Below are positions 34,172-46,381 of a stretch of 64,000 nt of DNA, piece by piece. A program made the position numbers and the translations under genes. The notes below the pieces were generated by a model. That model was not told where the DNA came from and searched no databases. It saw only the letters and a program-made list of their open reading frames with translations. The DNA comes from Nymphaea colorata. Its lineage: Eukaryota; Streptophyta; Magnoliopsida; Nymphaeales; Nymphaeaceae. Within the stretch, counting starts at the first letter, position 1; the number at the start of each line of letters is the position of its first letter. The stretch lies in the NCBI RefSeq assembly GCF_008831285.2, contig NC_045138.2:1933143-1997142 (forward strand), read 5' to 3'.

Positions 34172-34759
34172 GAAATTTGTAGAAGATATCTATCCTGAAG
34201 AGACAAACAAAAGGTTCTAGAGAGAGAAAATAAAACACATGTATATATGAGTTCATATGTATATGCAAATTTGTATAATAAAATGTGGAAACATAGAGAG
34301 AAAAAGATAAAAAGAATCATTATATGTGCATATATGTATATAACATGTATATATGTACGTGTCTTTATGAGATTCAAAATCAATATATGACTCAAAATAA
34401 CTGACTTCAAGTTTGATGTAGGCCGGAGGGAAGTTTGGACTCATGCTAGGGATCTTTCAAAAATGTTTTGGAAAGTATGATTTCAATTTTTTATATATAT
34501 AAACACAAGACATGGTTATTTTGTTTGTTACAAGAGAATATGCTTCTTCTACATTGGGTATGGAAGAAGATCAAGCTACACGATAAAATGCTCATTAGAG
34601 TTCTTAATAGGGTGATTAAAAAGGAAACTAGCGCTAAATGACATGAAAATGCATATTAACATGTACATATTCGTGGAAGAAAGGAAGAGTGAGAATAGGA
34701 GAAGCAAAACAAGACTATATTCAAGAAATGAGATGACATGATTCAAACATAAAATGAAA

Positions 34760-35992
34760 TATCAATTCATCTTCTCATACTCCCGGTGCACGTAAGAATA
34801 GCCTCTTGACTCTAAAATAGAGATTTTAGAGATATCTTGTATGGCCATAGAAAAATAAAAAAGAAGAAAATAAGGGAAAGAAAGGATGATTGCAATACCT
34901 CTAATGAATGATTTTGGGAGAAAATGATCACCCTTTGCTTGAAATGATTTTAAACTCACCTTGAATGAAACTCCAAGATGATGAAGATGAGACTTCCAAG
35001 AGATTTTCATGCTTCATTGAAGAGTTGTAGTTTGATAAAGCTTGCTCCAAGTTGGAGAAGAAGAAAAGAATGAAAAGGAAAGAAGAGAAAGAAAATGGAA
35101 GAAGATTGCTAAAAACTCTAGGTTCTCAAGTGAAAATGCAGTAGAGCTTCTCCAAATGCTAACTCATGCTTAAGAGGGAGGATAATAAGGGTTTTTATAG
35201 AGAGTTTTGGAGCCAAAACTCAACATTTGAATTTTTTTGAATTTCACAATATTTTCATCTAAATTTCAAATAATTTTGAATTTTTTTTTTTAAAATAGGT
35301 TTTAACTAAGTGGGATTGACCATTAGCCTTGCAAACATCCTTTTTGTGGGTAGGGCTAATGCCCACCCTAGAAGGTCCAAAACTGCTCCCAAGGGGTGGT
35401 TTTCTACCGCGTAGGCTTAGTCCTGGCGCTGTTGTGAGCCAGGCACAACAGCGCCCGGTGCTGGGAAAGTGTGCTCGCACAGTGTTGCATGCGATCGCCT
35501 AATGTGATCGCCCTACACGATCGTAGAATGCGATCGTGCACGCACACGTTGCGCGACACACGGTCTCGTGACTGCGTGTCGGGGGGCTCAAAAAACCCTT
35601 TTTTAATTTTTTTTATTTTTAAGTTAAATAAAATGATATTAAAGTGAATAAAATAAGATAAAATTACCAAAAAACCCCTTTTTTTACTTAAAATATGTAG
35701 AAAACCGATTTTTTCATTATAAAAGAGTGATCGGCTTCGTTTTGAGCTTCAGAAACATATTTTGGTGTGAGGACAAAGCATAAAATGAGGAAGAGGTCTA
35801 TGCACGCGAGCGTGGCGCTTATAGCACCAGACTTTGTCGTTTTGAACTCGAATTGAATTTCAGGTTTGAAACGCTTTATTTGGATCAGAATTGCGGCTTA
35901 AAATTCATTTTAGATTGAATAGCTGCAAATTTATTTTGGGTCTAGGATTAAATCCAAATACAGTATTTTTTGAAAAATTTGGGGTGATAACA
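34760..35992 (-). mobile_element. Candidate LTR (gypsy-like), minus strand
   Basis: The + strand ends GGGGTGATAACA at 35992, so the minus strand starts TGTTATCACCCC, a common LTR start. About 790 bp further on there is CTCTATAAAAACC (minus, 35191-35201), a good TATA box, followed by a CT-rich leader. A GC-rich block at 35400-35590 has repeated GATCG motifs. The other end and any internal region could not be fixed; it may be a solo LTR. The class is a guess from general appearance. Confidence 0.4.
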
Positions 35993-35999
35993 ATAGTAC

Positions 36000-38448
36000 A
36001 TATAGATTAGGTTTATATTTTTTGTTACTTTGAATAGATTTTGTATATGTTGTCTCTTGCTAGTTGCAAATTAGCTACTTTCTATATTTTTTTCATTGGA
36101 AAAATCAGCATTGTCTTGAGGCATGAATGCTATATCCAAGAGTAAAACCTGTAAACTAAGCTCTCTCATTATCATTAGTTTGAAATTAATCCTTAGCATG
36201 GATATAAGTTGAGACCAAGAAGTGAGGCAGATAGCGCAATTCAAGCACTCGTATATTTTCATCCAGTAGAAAGATGACAAAGGACACCTCAGTCTCAATA
36301 GTGTCATGACATCAGTCAAATTTTTTACTATGGGTAGGGACACTATCTTCTTCATGACATGCAAGTTGGCCTGAAATAAAGAATTTTCCGACGAATTGAA
36401 ATCAGATGGCCGCTAGATGTTTTGGATGAAAAATATGTAAAAATTATTGCTAAAAACATCATGCAACATAAACAATAGCAATAGTTTACATGATAGCAAC
36501 GGTTTCTAGTTTCAATGAAATGAGATTTTTAAAGGCCTCGTGCGGGCTAGTGCCTACACCAGCTACATTGTAGCTTCGCCATTGCCTGTGTTATATAACA
36601 AGTTTAAAGCATATTCAAACTCATTTCCCTTATATTCATGACAGGGTGTCACAAAGGCAACTCATTAAACAAGGGGCATTACATATAAAATTTTAAGGGG
36701 CACCAATATGTAAATGAGAAAAATTGCTAAAAAATATCAGTATAAAATAACATATTTTTTTGCAATCCGTGTGGACAATTGCCCACACATGGCCCACATT
36801 TGCCTCAGCACCTAGTTACATAGTTTACATATGTCTAGTTGATAATGAAGAAGAGTACTATGTTTCTTGCAAACTAGAGTATAGGGATGTCAACTCATCC
36901 AATTGGATTGGATGTAATTTTACTATATCCAATTTATCCGAGATTCACATAATTGAATTCAAATAAGAATGGAAAAAAGTCTTACACCGTAACCAAAACT
37001 GGCTTATAAATTGGGAAACTAAGTATGAATCCCAATCCAACTTTTCAATATTTGACTTTTAAATATGAAATCTGAATCCAAGCCCAATCCAACTTTTAAA
37101 TTCACAAAGAATGGTTTGGATTCCATTTAAATGCTAATTTTGAGTAAATCCATATTCTGAACCCAAAATACCTGAATCTTATACAAGTTTGACAATGAAA
37201 ATGATATAAAAATAGTGTTGGTTTTGATTATACATCCAAATTTTAAGAAAAAAAGAGATTCCAAGAATTCCAATAGAGTAGGTTCATTGTGTTGAAGAAA
37301 GTCCTCATTCAACACATCCCCAGAGAGTCAAAGGTTTTAGACGATTCACTGAAAGCAGCTAATAGGAAAGGCAATATTGAACGCAAAAATATGAAAACAT
37401 AGAGGAAATAATGTTTAATTGACAATGAAAGATAAAAAGAAGTGCCAAAGAATCACCAATCTGTTCACGCATATGGAAGGCTCGAAAGTATTTGCAGCCT
37501 TCCTCCAAATTTTTTCATTTTCTAATTTACAAAAAGATGCAAACTTCATAACATGAGATCAGCAGATACATGGACAATGATGAACAAAATGAAGTGAATA
37601 GAAACTAATAGAATGGACAAATGATGAACAGGAAGAAATGATGGCAAATATGGTAGACATAAAGGAGAAAAAATTACACGAAATTTCTTGAAACTGGCTT
37701 CAATAGAAATAAAGAACATGTTCATGAACTATTTTATTAATTAGTTCAAGTAAAAAGTTTGCTCATTGAACAATTACGTAACACAGTCTGTTTAATTAAC
37801 TATTAAATAACATAGATAACTTAATTGAATAAAGCTTGATCAGAGATTTATCAAATCTTCTACTAACTTATATCCAAAAAGCTATTTCAACGATCAGATA
37901 TTTAAAATGAGAACCTCCAGCATCGTTCAATCCACAAGGCGGAAAATGTTTTGATGGCAATTGACTGTTATTAACGAAAAAAGAATTGCAATTATTCATG
38001 GGCATTTTGAAAAAACAAAAAAACCGAGCACTTAAATTTGATTGATTTGTTTATTTATTCATTAGTTAATATGGTAAAAGATTTTCCAAACAACCTGCAG
38101 CTTGTTATGGAACATGAAGCAGGACCTCCCTCTGTCTCTCTCTGATATCTTTCTTTTCCAAGTTGAACAATCATGTTTACTCAACCAAAAGTAAAATTTT
38201 CATTTGAAGAGTTTAGAGTTTAGACACGCATAACTTTCTTTTCATGTCATATTTTCCACGTTCAAGAAAGCATCCACTAAAAATTTAGTATTCAATGGAC
38301 TTCAAGCCCTCAACATCTCTTGAAAATGCAACTAAAATGCTTTACTGGACAGAACTTTGAATCACAAGAATCCCTCGAATCAAGCACCATGATACACCAT
38401 ACTACCAAGTCAGAACAGAGTTGCAGAAGCTTCAGGAGGCTTGGATCT
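36000..38448. other. Intergenic DNA downstream of AAP copy B
   Basis: AT-rich. At 36889 a sequence starting TAGGGATGTCAACTCATCCA resembles the left end of plant hAT-like repeats, with related words (CCAATCCAACTTTT) repeated to about 37110, but no matching right end was found. No gene seen. Confidence 0.5.
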
Positions 38449-41400
38449 CTAGTAATAGCTCTTAAAAGGAGCAGAATGCTTGAGGCTATCCAGTAGACCC
38501 GCTACTGACCCAACAGCTGCAAGTAAGGAGACAACCAAGGTGACCATGCTCAAAATCTGCAACCTGTACCACTCGAATGTCCCCATCTTGATCTTCTCTC
38601 GAGCTATGTACATTGATACTGGGAACCTCACTGTCAATGGCCAAAAGATGATGGCTCCAAGCAATCCCATGATTGCATTGAAAAATGGCAGGATCATGGC
38701 CACAACTGTCATAAGCATAACAATAAATGTGCGGATGGTCAGCCTCGCCAGCGTAAACTGTACGCAAGTTTTAGTACCTGGCAAATTGATCTTGTAAAGC
38801 TTGCTCGAGATGCTTGATCTAGGCCAAGTTGATGCTACCCACTTCTCCAACAGAGCAAAAACTGGTTGACCAAATACCTGCAGGTTCCATTAGCAAATGA
38901 TGCTGCATTACGAAGCTTAGGTATCTAGGAAATCTTTGAAAATGTGCCTTAAGTTGCGACTATTAATGAAAAATGTGCGTAATTTCACATATTTCTGTTT
39001 TCCTTTAGAAGACAATGAGTTTCCTTCTTTTAATTCTGTCGGTAGACATAAACTCAATTTATTATTTGACTACCTTTCAAATTCTGAACACATGTATTCG
39101 GAGTTCCATTCAGGAAAGACGACTATTCTTCAAAAGGTTTCAATTCCTAAATTTTTTTCACTGTTCCTTGAGAAATACATACAGCTGCTATGGACATGGT
39201 AAAAAGGGTGCACATCAATGTTCTGAATATAATAAGAAGTGGACCTAATTTTCTGCGTATACAAGAGGAGACCTACTATAAATAACCATCAGTTAAATTA
39301 TTATAAGGAGTACAGGCTGCCGTGATTAAGTAGCTTTACACTTAAAATCAACATTGCAAGGGTTAATCCAAGTTAGATAGACAGAGTTGTGTTGCCATAA
39401 CAAAGCATAAAATTGTGTGTTCTTATCAAGTTTAAAGACTTAAAGGCGGGTGAAATAATCTATTATCACTTACTTCGTTGAAAATTTACTTCATAATGCA
39501 TCAGTGGGATGAAATTTGTGATTTATGTAAGCTGTTTTGAAAGTAAAATGCAAAGAACCACTTTTCTTGGCAGCCAGCAGTACTCAGTAGACAATCAAAC
39601 AGCACAACAAAGTAAAATTTCTGCTCCACAAAGCCATGACAGAACTCAGTTACATCTTTTATGTATTATGTGTGCAAATAAGATTACTACTTCATTGAGG
39701 AATGCTTTAATACTGTCAACATGAGGGAGATAACTGATTTCTAGAAACACTATTCATTTATTAGATAGCATACCACCATATCAAGGATCAACAAGTTAGT
39801 TATTATATTTTGTACTGGAAGTGGGTGAAATCTTTACCTGGTAAGCACCAACAAGATGGATGACAATGCAGATGTTGCCAATGTCAACTAGCCAGTATGG
39901 TTCATAGAAACCGAAGCCAGTAAGAAAGTTTCCTGGGGAAGAATTTCCAAAGGCGGCATAGCCTATGCAGCCCAGAGTTACATAAAAAACTGATGTTGCA
40001 CCTATCCCATAGAGGGTAGCTTTCTTCATGGATTGATTCTCAGGTGGGGGTGATCTCAGCGTATCCTACATCCAACAAAAAATTTCACTGCGCTGTGCTG
40101 TATATTCTCTAGACGTGGTTTGTGAGGATTGAACTCAAACAGAAACAGAACTCTCGTACATGCTGTATCAAATCTAAAAGTCCAAGCATATGACTAGTGT
40201 TGCTTAAACTTGATGTGCATTTGCCCAATATATACATTACATAAACATGGAGGCAATGATGAAACAGATTATAATCATCAATCAGACATGGTGAAGATCC
40301 TTCTCTGTTCCTTGGATACCAGTGAAATTTGAATCCAGGGCATCAAGGTGAAAAGTCAAATTGACAGTCCACCTCTGCATAATAGATAAAAAAATCAACA
40401 TATTTCTTCTAAGTCTATACATATCCAAAAAAACAAGCCATGCCTCATCCCACTGATAATACAAAATCAAAGATAAACGAAGTTCTTGAAACTAAACGGA
40501 GCTCACAAACTAGCAGCAAAGTCTTACTGGTATGTGATTGCACTTATTCTGTTGAGGTGCTTGTTTATGGTTAGATTGTGAGTGTCAGGGTCCTACAAGA
40601 TTTGGATTTGGATACCAAGAGCGACATAAGAATGCAGCTGAAATTTGTACGGAGTTGATTCTAGCGAATTCAATTTTCTATAATTGGCACTACTCCAGTC
40701 CGATTTTCCACAATTTCAGACCCCAGTTAATGCTTTTCCTAAAAGGTAATATCTCCTCAGTAATATATTATAACTCTAATGATTTCTATCCTGTCATTAA
40801 CAAAAGAGAAAAACCAGCAGGTTGTAAAGCATACCTGTATTTCAACCAGCAGAGGAGCAAATGTGTATGCAAAAGCAATGTTTCCCAAGGCTTGGAAGGC
40901 ATTCCATGTCTTTGTTGCTGCAGTAACACCATTGGAGCCAACCCCAACTCCAGTTAAAGTTCCTTTGAGGTTGCCATCGCCTGCAACTTTCGCAATGCAA
41001 AGGCCAAGGCCAATGAGAGAGTATGCAAATGACATGATTGCAGCAATAACTGATAGTACTGTGACCTTCTCCAGGTTAGGAAGTTGAGCCAGTATGACCT
41101 CAACCAACCCAAAAATTATCATATAGGAGTTTCCAGACATCCGGCAATTTGCTTTGTGGCCATGTTTATGTAAACAGTTGGATTTCTTCACTGCCCTGTT
41201 TGCAACTCAAGAAAACCACGGTATTCATATTAGCTTGTTCCATAATTTCAGTCTGTGTCTGTGGATGCATTTCCATTGTGATGAAGCTAAGCCGTTAAAA
41301 TATGTAAGTAAAGCATGACATGTGAAAGCAAATAGCCAGAAATCCTTCATCTGTTGTTTCTATGGATGAAACATCAACAGACACACACACACATACACAC

Positions 41401-43446
41401 AGCGTATTTCATTCTTATTTTTATCCAGAATAGTTCCTCCTGCAACAGTAAATATGGCATTCAGATCAATTTTTTTATAGTATAATTTTTCAGATAGGTC
41501 TTGCCTTTTGATTTATATCCAACTCATCCACGAAACAAGTCTGAAACTACCTTCCTACAGAAAATGGCAGTTCCCTGCCAAATGCCTCTAATAGTAGATA
41601 ATTCAGGGAATGAAGCTGTTGTGATTAAGGAAATGGCAGGATAAATTTGTAAGAAGGGAGGATGGATGTCAATTTATAAGATACTGTAAAAAGTGAACTA
41701 GCACTACTATCTTTTATCAGTTATGTCCTAAAGACGCATTTTGGTGATCTCAGTGGCCAATTAATGAAATAAAAAACAACTAAAATCGTGACATTTTTCA
41801 GTACGAAAATAATTATTACTAGGACCAAGAAACCACATCGCATACATATATATAAATATATAGGCGCTACGCTAAAAATGCAGTTGAAGATAAAACACTT
41901 TGAGATATGCAACTCGAAGAAATTGGAAGCAAAGAGGGAGGGATGAAATAAATGCTCACATCATACTAGTAGCGGTTGTGATAGTGTATCCGATCATGGC
42001 CCCCCATAGATTTGCTTGCTGAGCAACTCCACATAGCAGCTTTTGCTTTCCCCCTGCCAATCCAATGGAAGGAAGACAAACATTTCTCTTCTTTGGTAAA
42101 AGAAAGCCTTAATGCCTAGTGAAAAACTGTTCTTTGTTCAGTGAATTTCCATATAAATTTGGGGCACATTTACCAGCAAGCAACTGAAAGAGGATTGATG
42201 GGCAACGATGCAGGACGTTTTCACCACCCATTAAGTAAAAAACTTGATGAAAATCTTTGACTTTATTTTTATTTTTCCGTTTCTAAATAATTCCAATAAA
42301 TGTTAAACAGTATCCAAGCTTTCGGCCAACACCGAACGCTTGATATGTCTTTGAGGAGGTTCTAAACAAGGAGACAAGAAAAGCATAAAATGGAGGAAAT
42401 GGGTGGTACCTAGGATTGCACTCACAGCCTCCATGTAATTAGAATTTCTCCGGCCAGTGGTCTTGTCGGGGCACCTGTAGCAGTCGCATAGGAGGATGGC
42501 TGTGTAGTAGGTGACCCAGGCAAAGGCCAGAAGAACGAGAGGGCCGATGACCCAACCCAGCTGAGCCACACTCCACGGCAGAGCAAGCACCCCTGCCCCT
42601 ATCACTGCCGTTATTATGTGAGCAGTTGCTGTCCAGACCGTCCCTGTCACATCCCCACTCAAATCAAGCTTCAAATACGTACAGAAAGCAAAGAGAGTAA
42701 CGGAAGAGACATTGTAATAGTTGTGTGTTAAATAAAAAAATACTAGAAGAAACCACACAAAGATTGCTCAATAGCGCTTGGACCACCTGGCTTGACAATG
42801 AAAACACCATGAAAAGGCGGAAACAGCATTTTCTCCGAAGTTGGTACCAGATTTATGGTCTTTTATTGTGTTCCTGTTGCCATTTTTCTAACTATTTTCG
42901 GCAGTGCTTGTAATGTATTCTTTTAACTTGTTCCTGTTAATAGTGTGTGTTTTTCCCGTTCCTGCTTGCACGCTCAGGCTCACTTTGGTCTCTTAGTCGG
43001 TGCATAAGTTTTGAAACACCACACTTTTCAGCAGGTTGTCTCTAGCAGAAAGATCATCATGGTGTCGTTACAGGCGACTTGTTTGTTTAGTGGAAAACCA
43101 AACCTTCTCAGTTGAGACCATGGCTGCCAAACACTGAAACAGGAGTTGTCATGAGTGGGTCTGAATCCTGGAGCAGTCGGGACCAATTCATAATATGTGA
43201 CCAAGGCCATTTTGGAATGTGAGGATCAGTCCGGGTTCGAGCCACTAGGTCCACTCTGGGATTCTCCAAGTAACAAGGAGGAGAAATAAGCCTTGAAGAA
43301 TCTAAACCTCACACAAAAACCAGTACTCTCACTTCATTTTGCCCCCACAGTTGTGAGCTTATGTTAACGAAGAAGAGATCACACTTACCGGTTCTGGCAT
43401 GGTCGTCATCTTCATGCACTTCACTTAGACTCTCCACACTGTCCAT
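38449..43446 (-). CDS. AAP: AAP-type amino acid permease, copy B (467 aa)
   Basis: Coding exons on the minus strand: 43446-43389, 42643-42410, 42053-41960, 41195-40835, 40065-39838, 38877-38449. All have GT/AG borders and phases identical to copy A (1404 nt with stop). The N-terminus is acidic (EDDDHARTGTVWTA), the form usual in AAPs (DDDGR-KRTG), so the exon 1 to 2 junction is secure. Later motifs are ITAVIGAGVLALPWSVAQLGW, LWGAMIGYTI, PNLEKVTVLS, GYAAFGNSSPGNFLTGFGFY, HLVGAYQ and PFFNAIMGLLGAIIFWPLT. The role, as for copy A, is proton-coupled amino acid uptake at the plasma membrane, by family. It lies 8 kb from copy A in the same orientation; exon lengths differ only by 6, 12, 3 and 9 nt. 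Its introns are shorter than those of copy A. Both copies seem intact. Confidence 0.93.
43135..43310. repeat. Intron 1 block shared by both AAP genes, with a tRNA-like B box
   Basis: Sequence from AAACACTGAA to CTCCAAGTAACAAGG in copy B intron 1 is also present, diverged, in copy A intron 1 at about 30155-30310. In copy B it contains GGGTTCGAGCCAC, resembling a polymerase III B box, so it may be an old SINE fragment that predates the duplication, or simply native intron DNA. Confidence 0.5.
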
Positions 43447-43527
43447 GCTCTTTCCCTCTATATCATCTATCTTCTCTCTCTTTCTCTCTACGACTCCTTA
43501 CGCACTGAGAATGAAAATGAAGCAGGA

Positions 43528-43534
43528 TTTATAA
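43528..43534 (-). promoter_or_regulatory. TATA box of AAP copy B
   Basis: The minus strand reads GTTATAAATCCTGCTTC about 85 bp upstream of the ATG at 43446, matching copy A. The block CTCTCCATTGGGAAG (+ strand, about 43620-43634) upstream is also shared with copy A, so core promoter and leader were duplicated with the gene. Confidence 0.72.
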
Positions 43535-45344
43535 CGATTCTGCTGAAGCCTAAAGAAGAAAAGGCATGGAAGGCGTGCATGCAGTCTTTGCTGAGAAAAG
43601 TTTCACGAGCAGAAGCAAGCTCTCCATTGGGAAGACCTTCCGCCCCCCACGCATTTAACACCATTTTGGTAACAACGAAGTGATTTGTCTCTCCCTCTCT
43701 TTCTCTGTATTCCGCCTCCCACGCATTCAACCTTATTTATTTGAAAAATATAAATGTTAAATTTGAGTTGCTCAGGCAGATTGAAGACTAAGTTTTTCGC
43801 CGTGTTAATAGTTTAACGAGTTTTACGGAGTTCGTTTAAACGAGGGTCTGGGTTATGTCTGGACTTGACGTGTCGCAACTGCCTACTTAACAATTACACA
43901 TTTAAGACAAGTTTCAAACGGCTTCGATGAATTAAACCGAAGTTAACATTTAAAAGTTAAAAAGAAACAATTCTATAGAGCAGAACTTGAGCTCGATGTT
44001 GTAGTTGAGTTTGATTCAATCTCAGTTTCACCTCAAAGGTTTACAAGTTAAACTAACTTGAACTATTTAGTTCAATCCATAATTGTACTAGGCGGCAAGG
44101 TGATTCACCTTGTTTAAGTCATAATTGTACTAGGCAGCAAAGTGATCCACATCTTTTAAAGATTCGTATTTGAATTTTGAAGAGATCACTGCAGTCTATT
44201 TCTGAACCATAAAAAACCTCAAAACATACTAATGGCCTCTCTTAAAAGCAGTGGAAGTGAAAGGAACCACTCACTTAAAAAAAAGGAACTTAACTCTACT
44301 TCTTTGTCACATTGATTAGACAATTGATACAATGCATATTGTTAATGTTGCTTTGAAGATCATACTTATAAAAAATAATCAATCAATAATCTACTCTAAA
44401 GGGTCTATTTTTTTCCTCACATTTTTTTTATACATAAAGTTAGAAATTAGCTTGTGCCGTTTTGGATTTCCTTCTCCTACTCAATCTTTAGGACCATTTT
44501 TTCAAATTCATCATGAGCATATTCAAGAATTTTTCATCTCTGTCTTGTTAGTGTTGTCAAATTGATGCCTACCCTTATTAGTTCTTCAACTTGTTAAGAA
44601 AAATTCAATTTGATTGCTACATTTCAAGCCGGCCAAAGGCTTCATCTTCTTGCTGTGTTCCATGCAGATGCTTTGTCTCTCTGCGGCTGCCACGTGTCCT
44701 CGTGCATGTCATGGCCTGCCGTTAGCGGCGTGCAGCTTTGCGTGGAAACCGCTGGCGGTTTAATTACCCGAACTCGGGCGGTGGACACGGCCGGCGTTGA
44801 GACTGATACGTGGCAGAAGCTTGTTTTGATTGGCTCTTATGATGTTAAACTCGATTGATAATCTCGCCAAGTATTCAAAAAGATTCAGGAAGAATGAGGA
44901 ATAGAATAAATTTTAAAATCCAAAAAGATTCTAATTTTTCCTTTTTTTTAACTAAAATTTAAAAGGTGAAAAGAAAGAAAAGAAGAAGATTAAAGAGAAA
45001 CTAATGACTTTGGACCTTATCAATAATAAGGAATTTGATGCGATATGGCCAACTCCGAGCTGGTTGACTCCTTCACAACTCTCTTTAAAAAATATTTTGT
45101 TTTTCTTTTTTGTTCTTGCCTTTTAAAAGGTTATTAAAGGTAATTTGGTCATTTAGCACCGTAGCAGAAAACTTGCTTTTATTTCTTTGTGCAGTTTTTT
45201 GAGCATTGGGGTGAGAATTGAGAAATGATGAGATGAGAAAAAGTAAGTCCTTTCAGAAAATAAAAGATAAAAAGTAGAAATTTTGAAAATCTAAAAAATA
45301 GTTTTTTTTTTATGGATCAAGTGGTTAAAATGTCCTTCCAATTT

Positions 45345-45556
45345 TTTAAAAAAGCGTTTGATATACTCGAAATCATGGAATTTTAGAATCAAAATATTTA
45401 TTTTTTAGGAAATTTAAATTATTAAAGAAGCATTGTATTTTGTTTCTGTAATTAAAAAAATTTAAAACATCAAATTCTGATTCATTCCAATTTGAAGAGA
45501 AAGTGTGATTATAAAATTTTCAAATTAAAATTTCAAACCATCAAACACCTTTTTAG
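45345..45556. mobile_element. MITE-like element, family 1 copy 2
   Basis: The left end AAAAAGCGTTTGATATACT and the reverse complement of the right end AAAAAGGTGTTTGATGG form imperfect inverted repeats continuing about 40 bp. The whole element is related to 7165-7372. AT-rich, no coding capacity. Confidence 0.6.
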
Positions 45557-46261
45557 TGCATGCATAAAATTAGGCATTGTGAGGGTAAGTTTTTGGGTAA
45601 ACCAGGTTTAGTTTGCAAAATTAAGCTTTGGGCCCAGCTCATATATTTTAGGTTGAGTTGTGTACTAGTCAGGATCTGAGTCAGAAATTTTTTTATGAAG
45701 AGAGCCGAATTAAAGTTCCTAAATTTTGACTGTGGCTGAAATATAATTTTTTAAAATTTTTATATAAAACAAGTAAAATTTTTTAAAATTTACATGTAAT
45801 TTTTTTTTAAAAATTAAAGTAGGACCAAACTCATACGGCCCCTCCTTGGCTATGTCTTTGGTAATAGTGGCCAACCTGACCTGATAACACATACATAATC
45901 TCTTTCTCTCTCTTTCTATATATATATATATAACTATTTATTTATAAGATTTTCACGTCATCTTGTGATTTACCGCGACAGGCCGAATATGTCGCAAAAA
46001 GTTCTCTATACACAAGCTGGTGTCGATAGCAACAACTTTCCTGTCACCTGACGTGAGCTTGTGAATGTCACCAAGCTGGAGGGACGTTATGAGTTACAAT
46101 CTCAAGGTTGTCAATTCCTCTCTTGGTTATAAGATATGATAGTTGAACATGAATTTCCATAGAATGCGATACAGTGAGAAGTATTTTCTTTCTCTGTTGG
46201 TGTAACTTACGAAGCAAGTGTGCACTAGGCGTGCTTGACTTCTTGTGCTAAAGGATGAATC

Positions 46262-46381
46262 GTTTTTCTTTGCTTTTCCCTTTGCAAACGTCTTCATGTT
46301 CCCAACTGAAAAGATGGCTTTTTCTTTAATCTCTGACGCTTTTGCAAACGTCTTCATCTTCGCCAATGACAAGATGGCTTT
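46262..46381. repeat. 60-bp imperfect tandem repeat
   Basis: Two copies (46262-46321, 46322-46381) sharing TTTGCAAACGTCTTCAT and AAGATGGCTT at exactly 60-bp spacing. Frames remain open on both strands because 60 is a multiple of three; no gene is supported. Confidence 0.7.
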
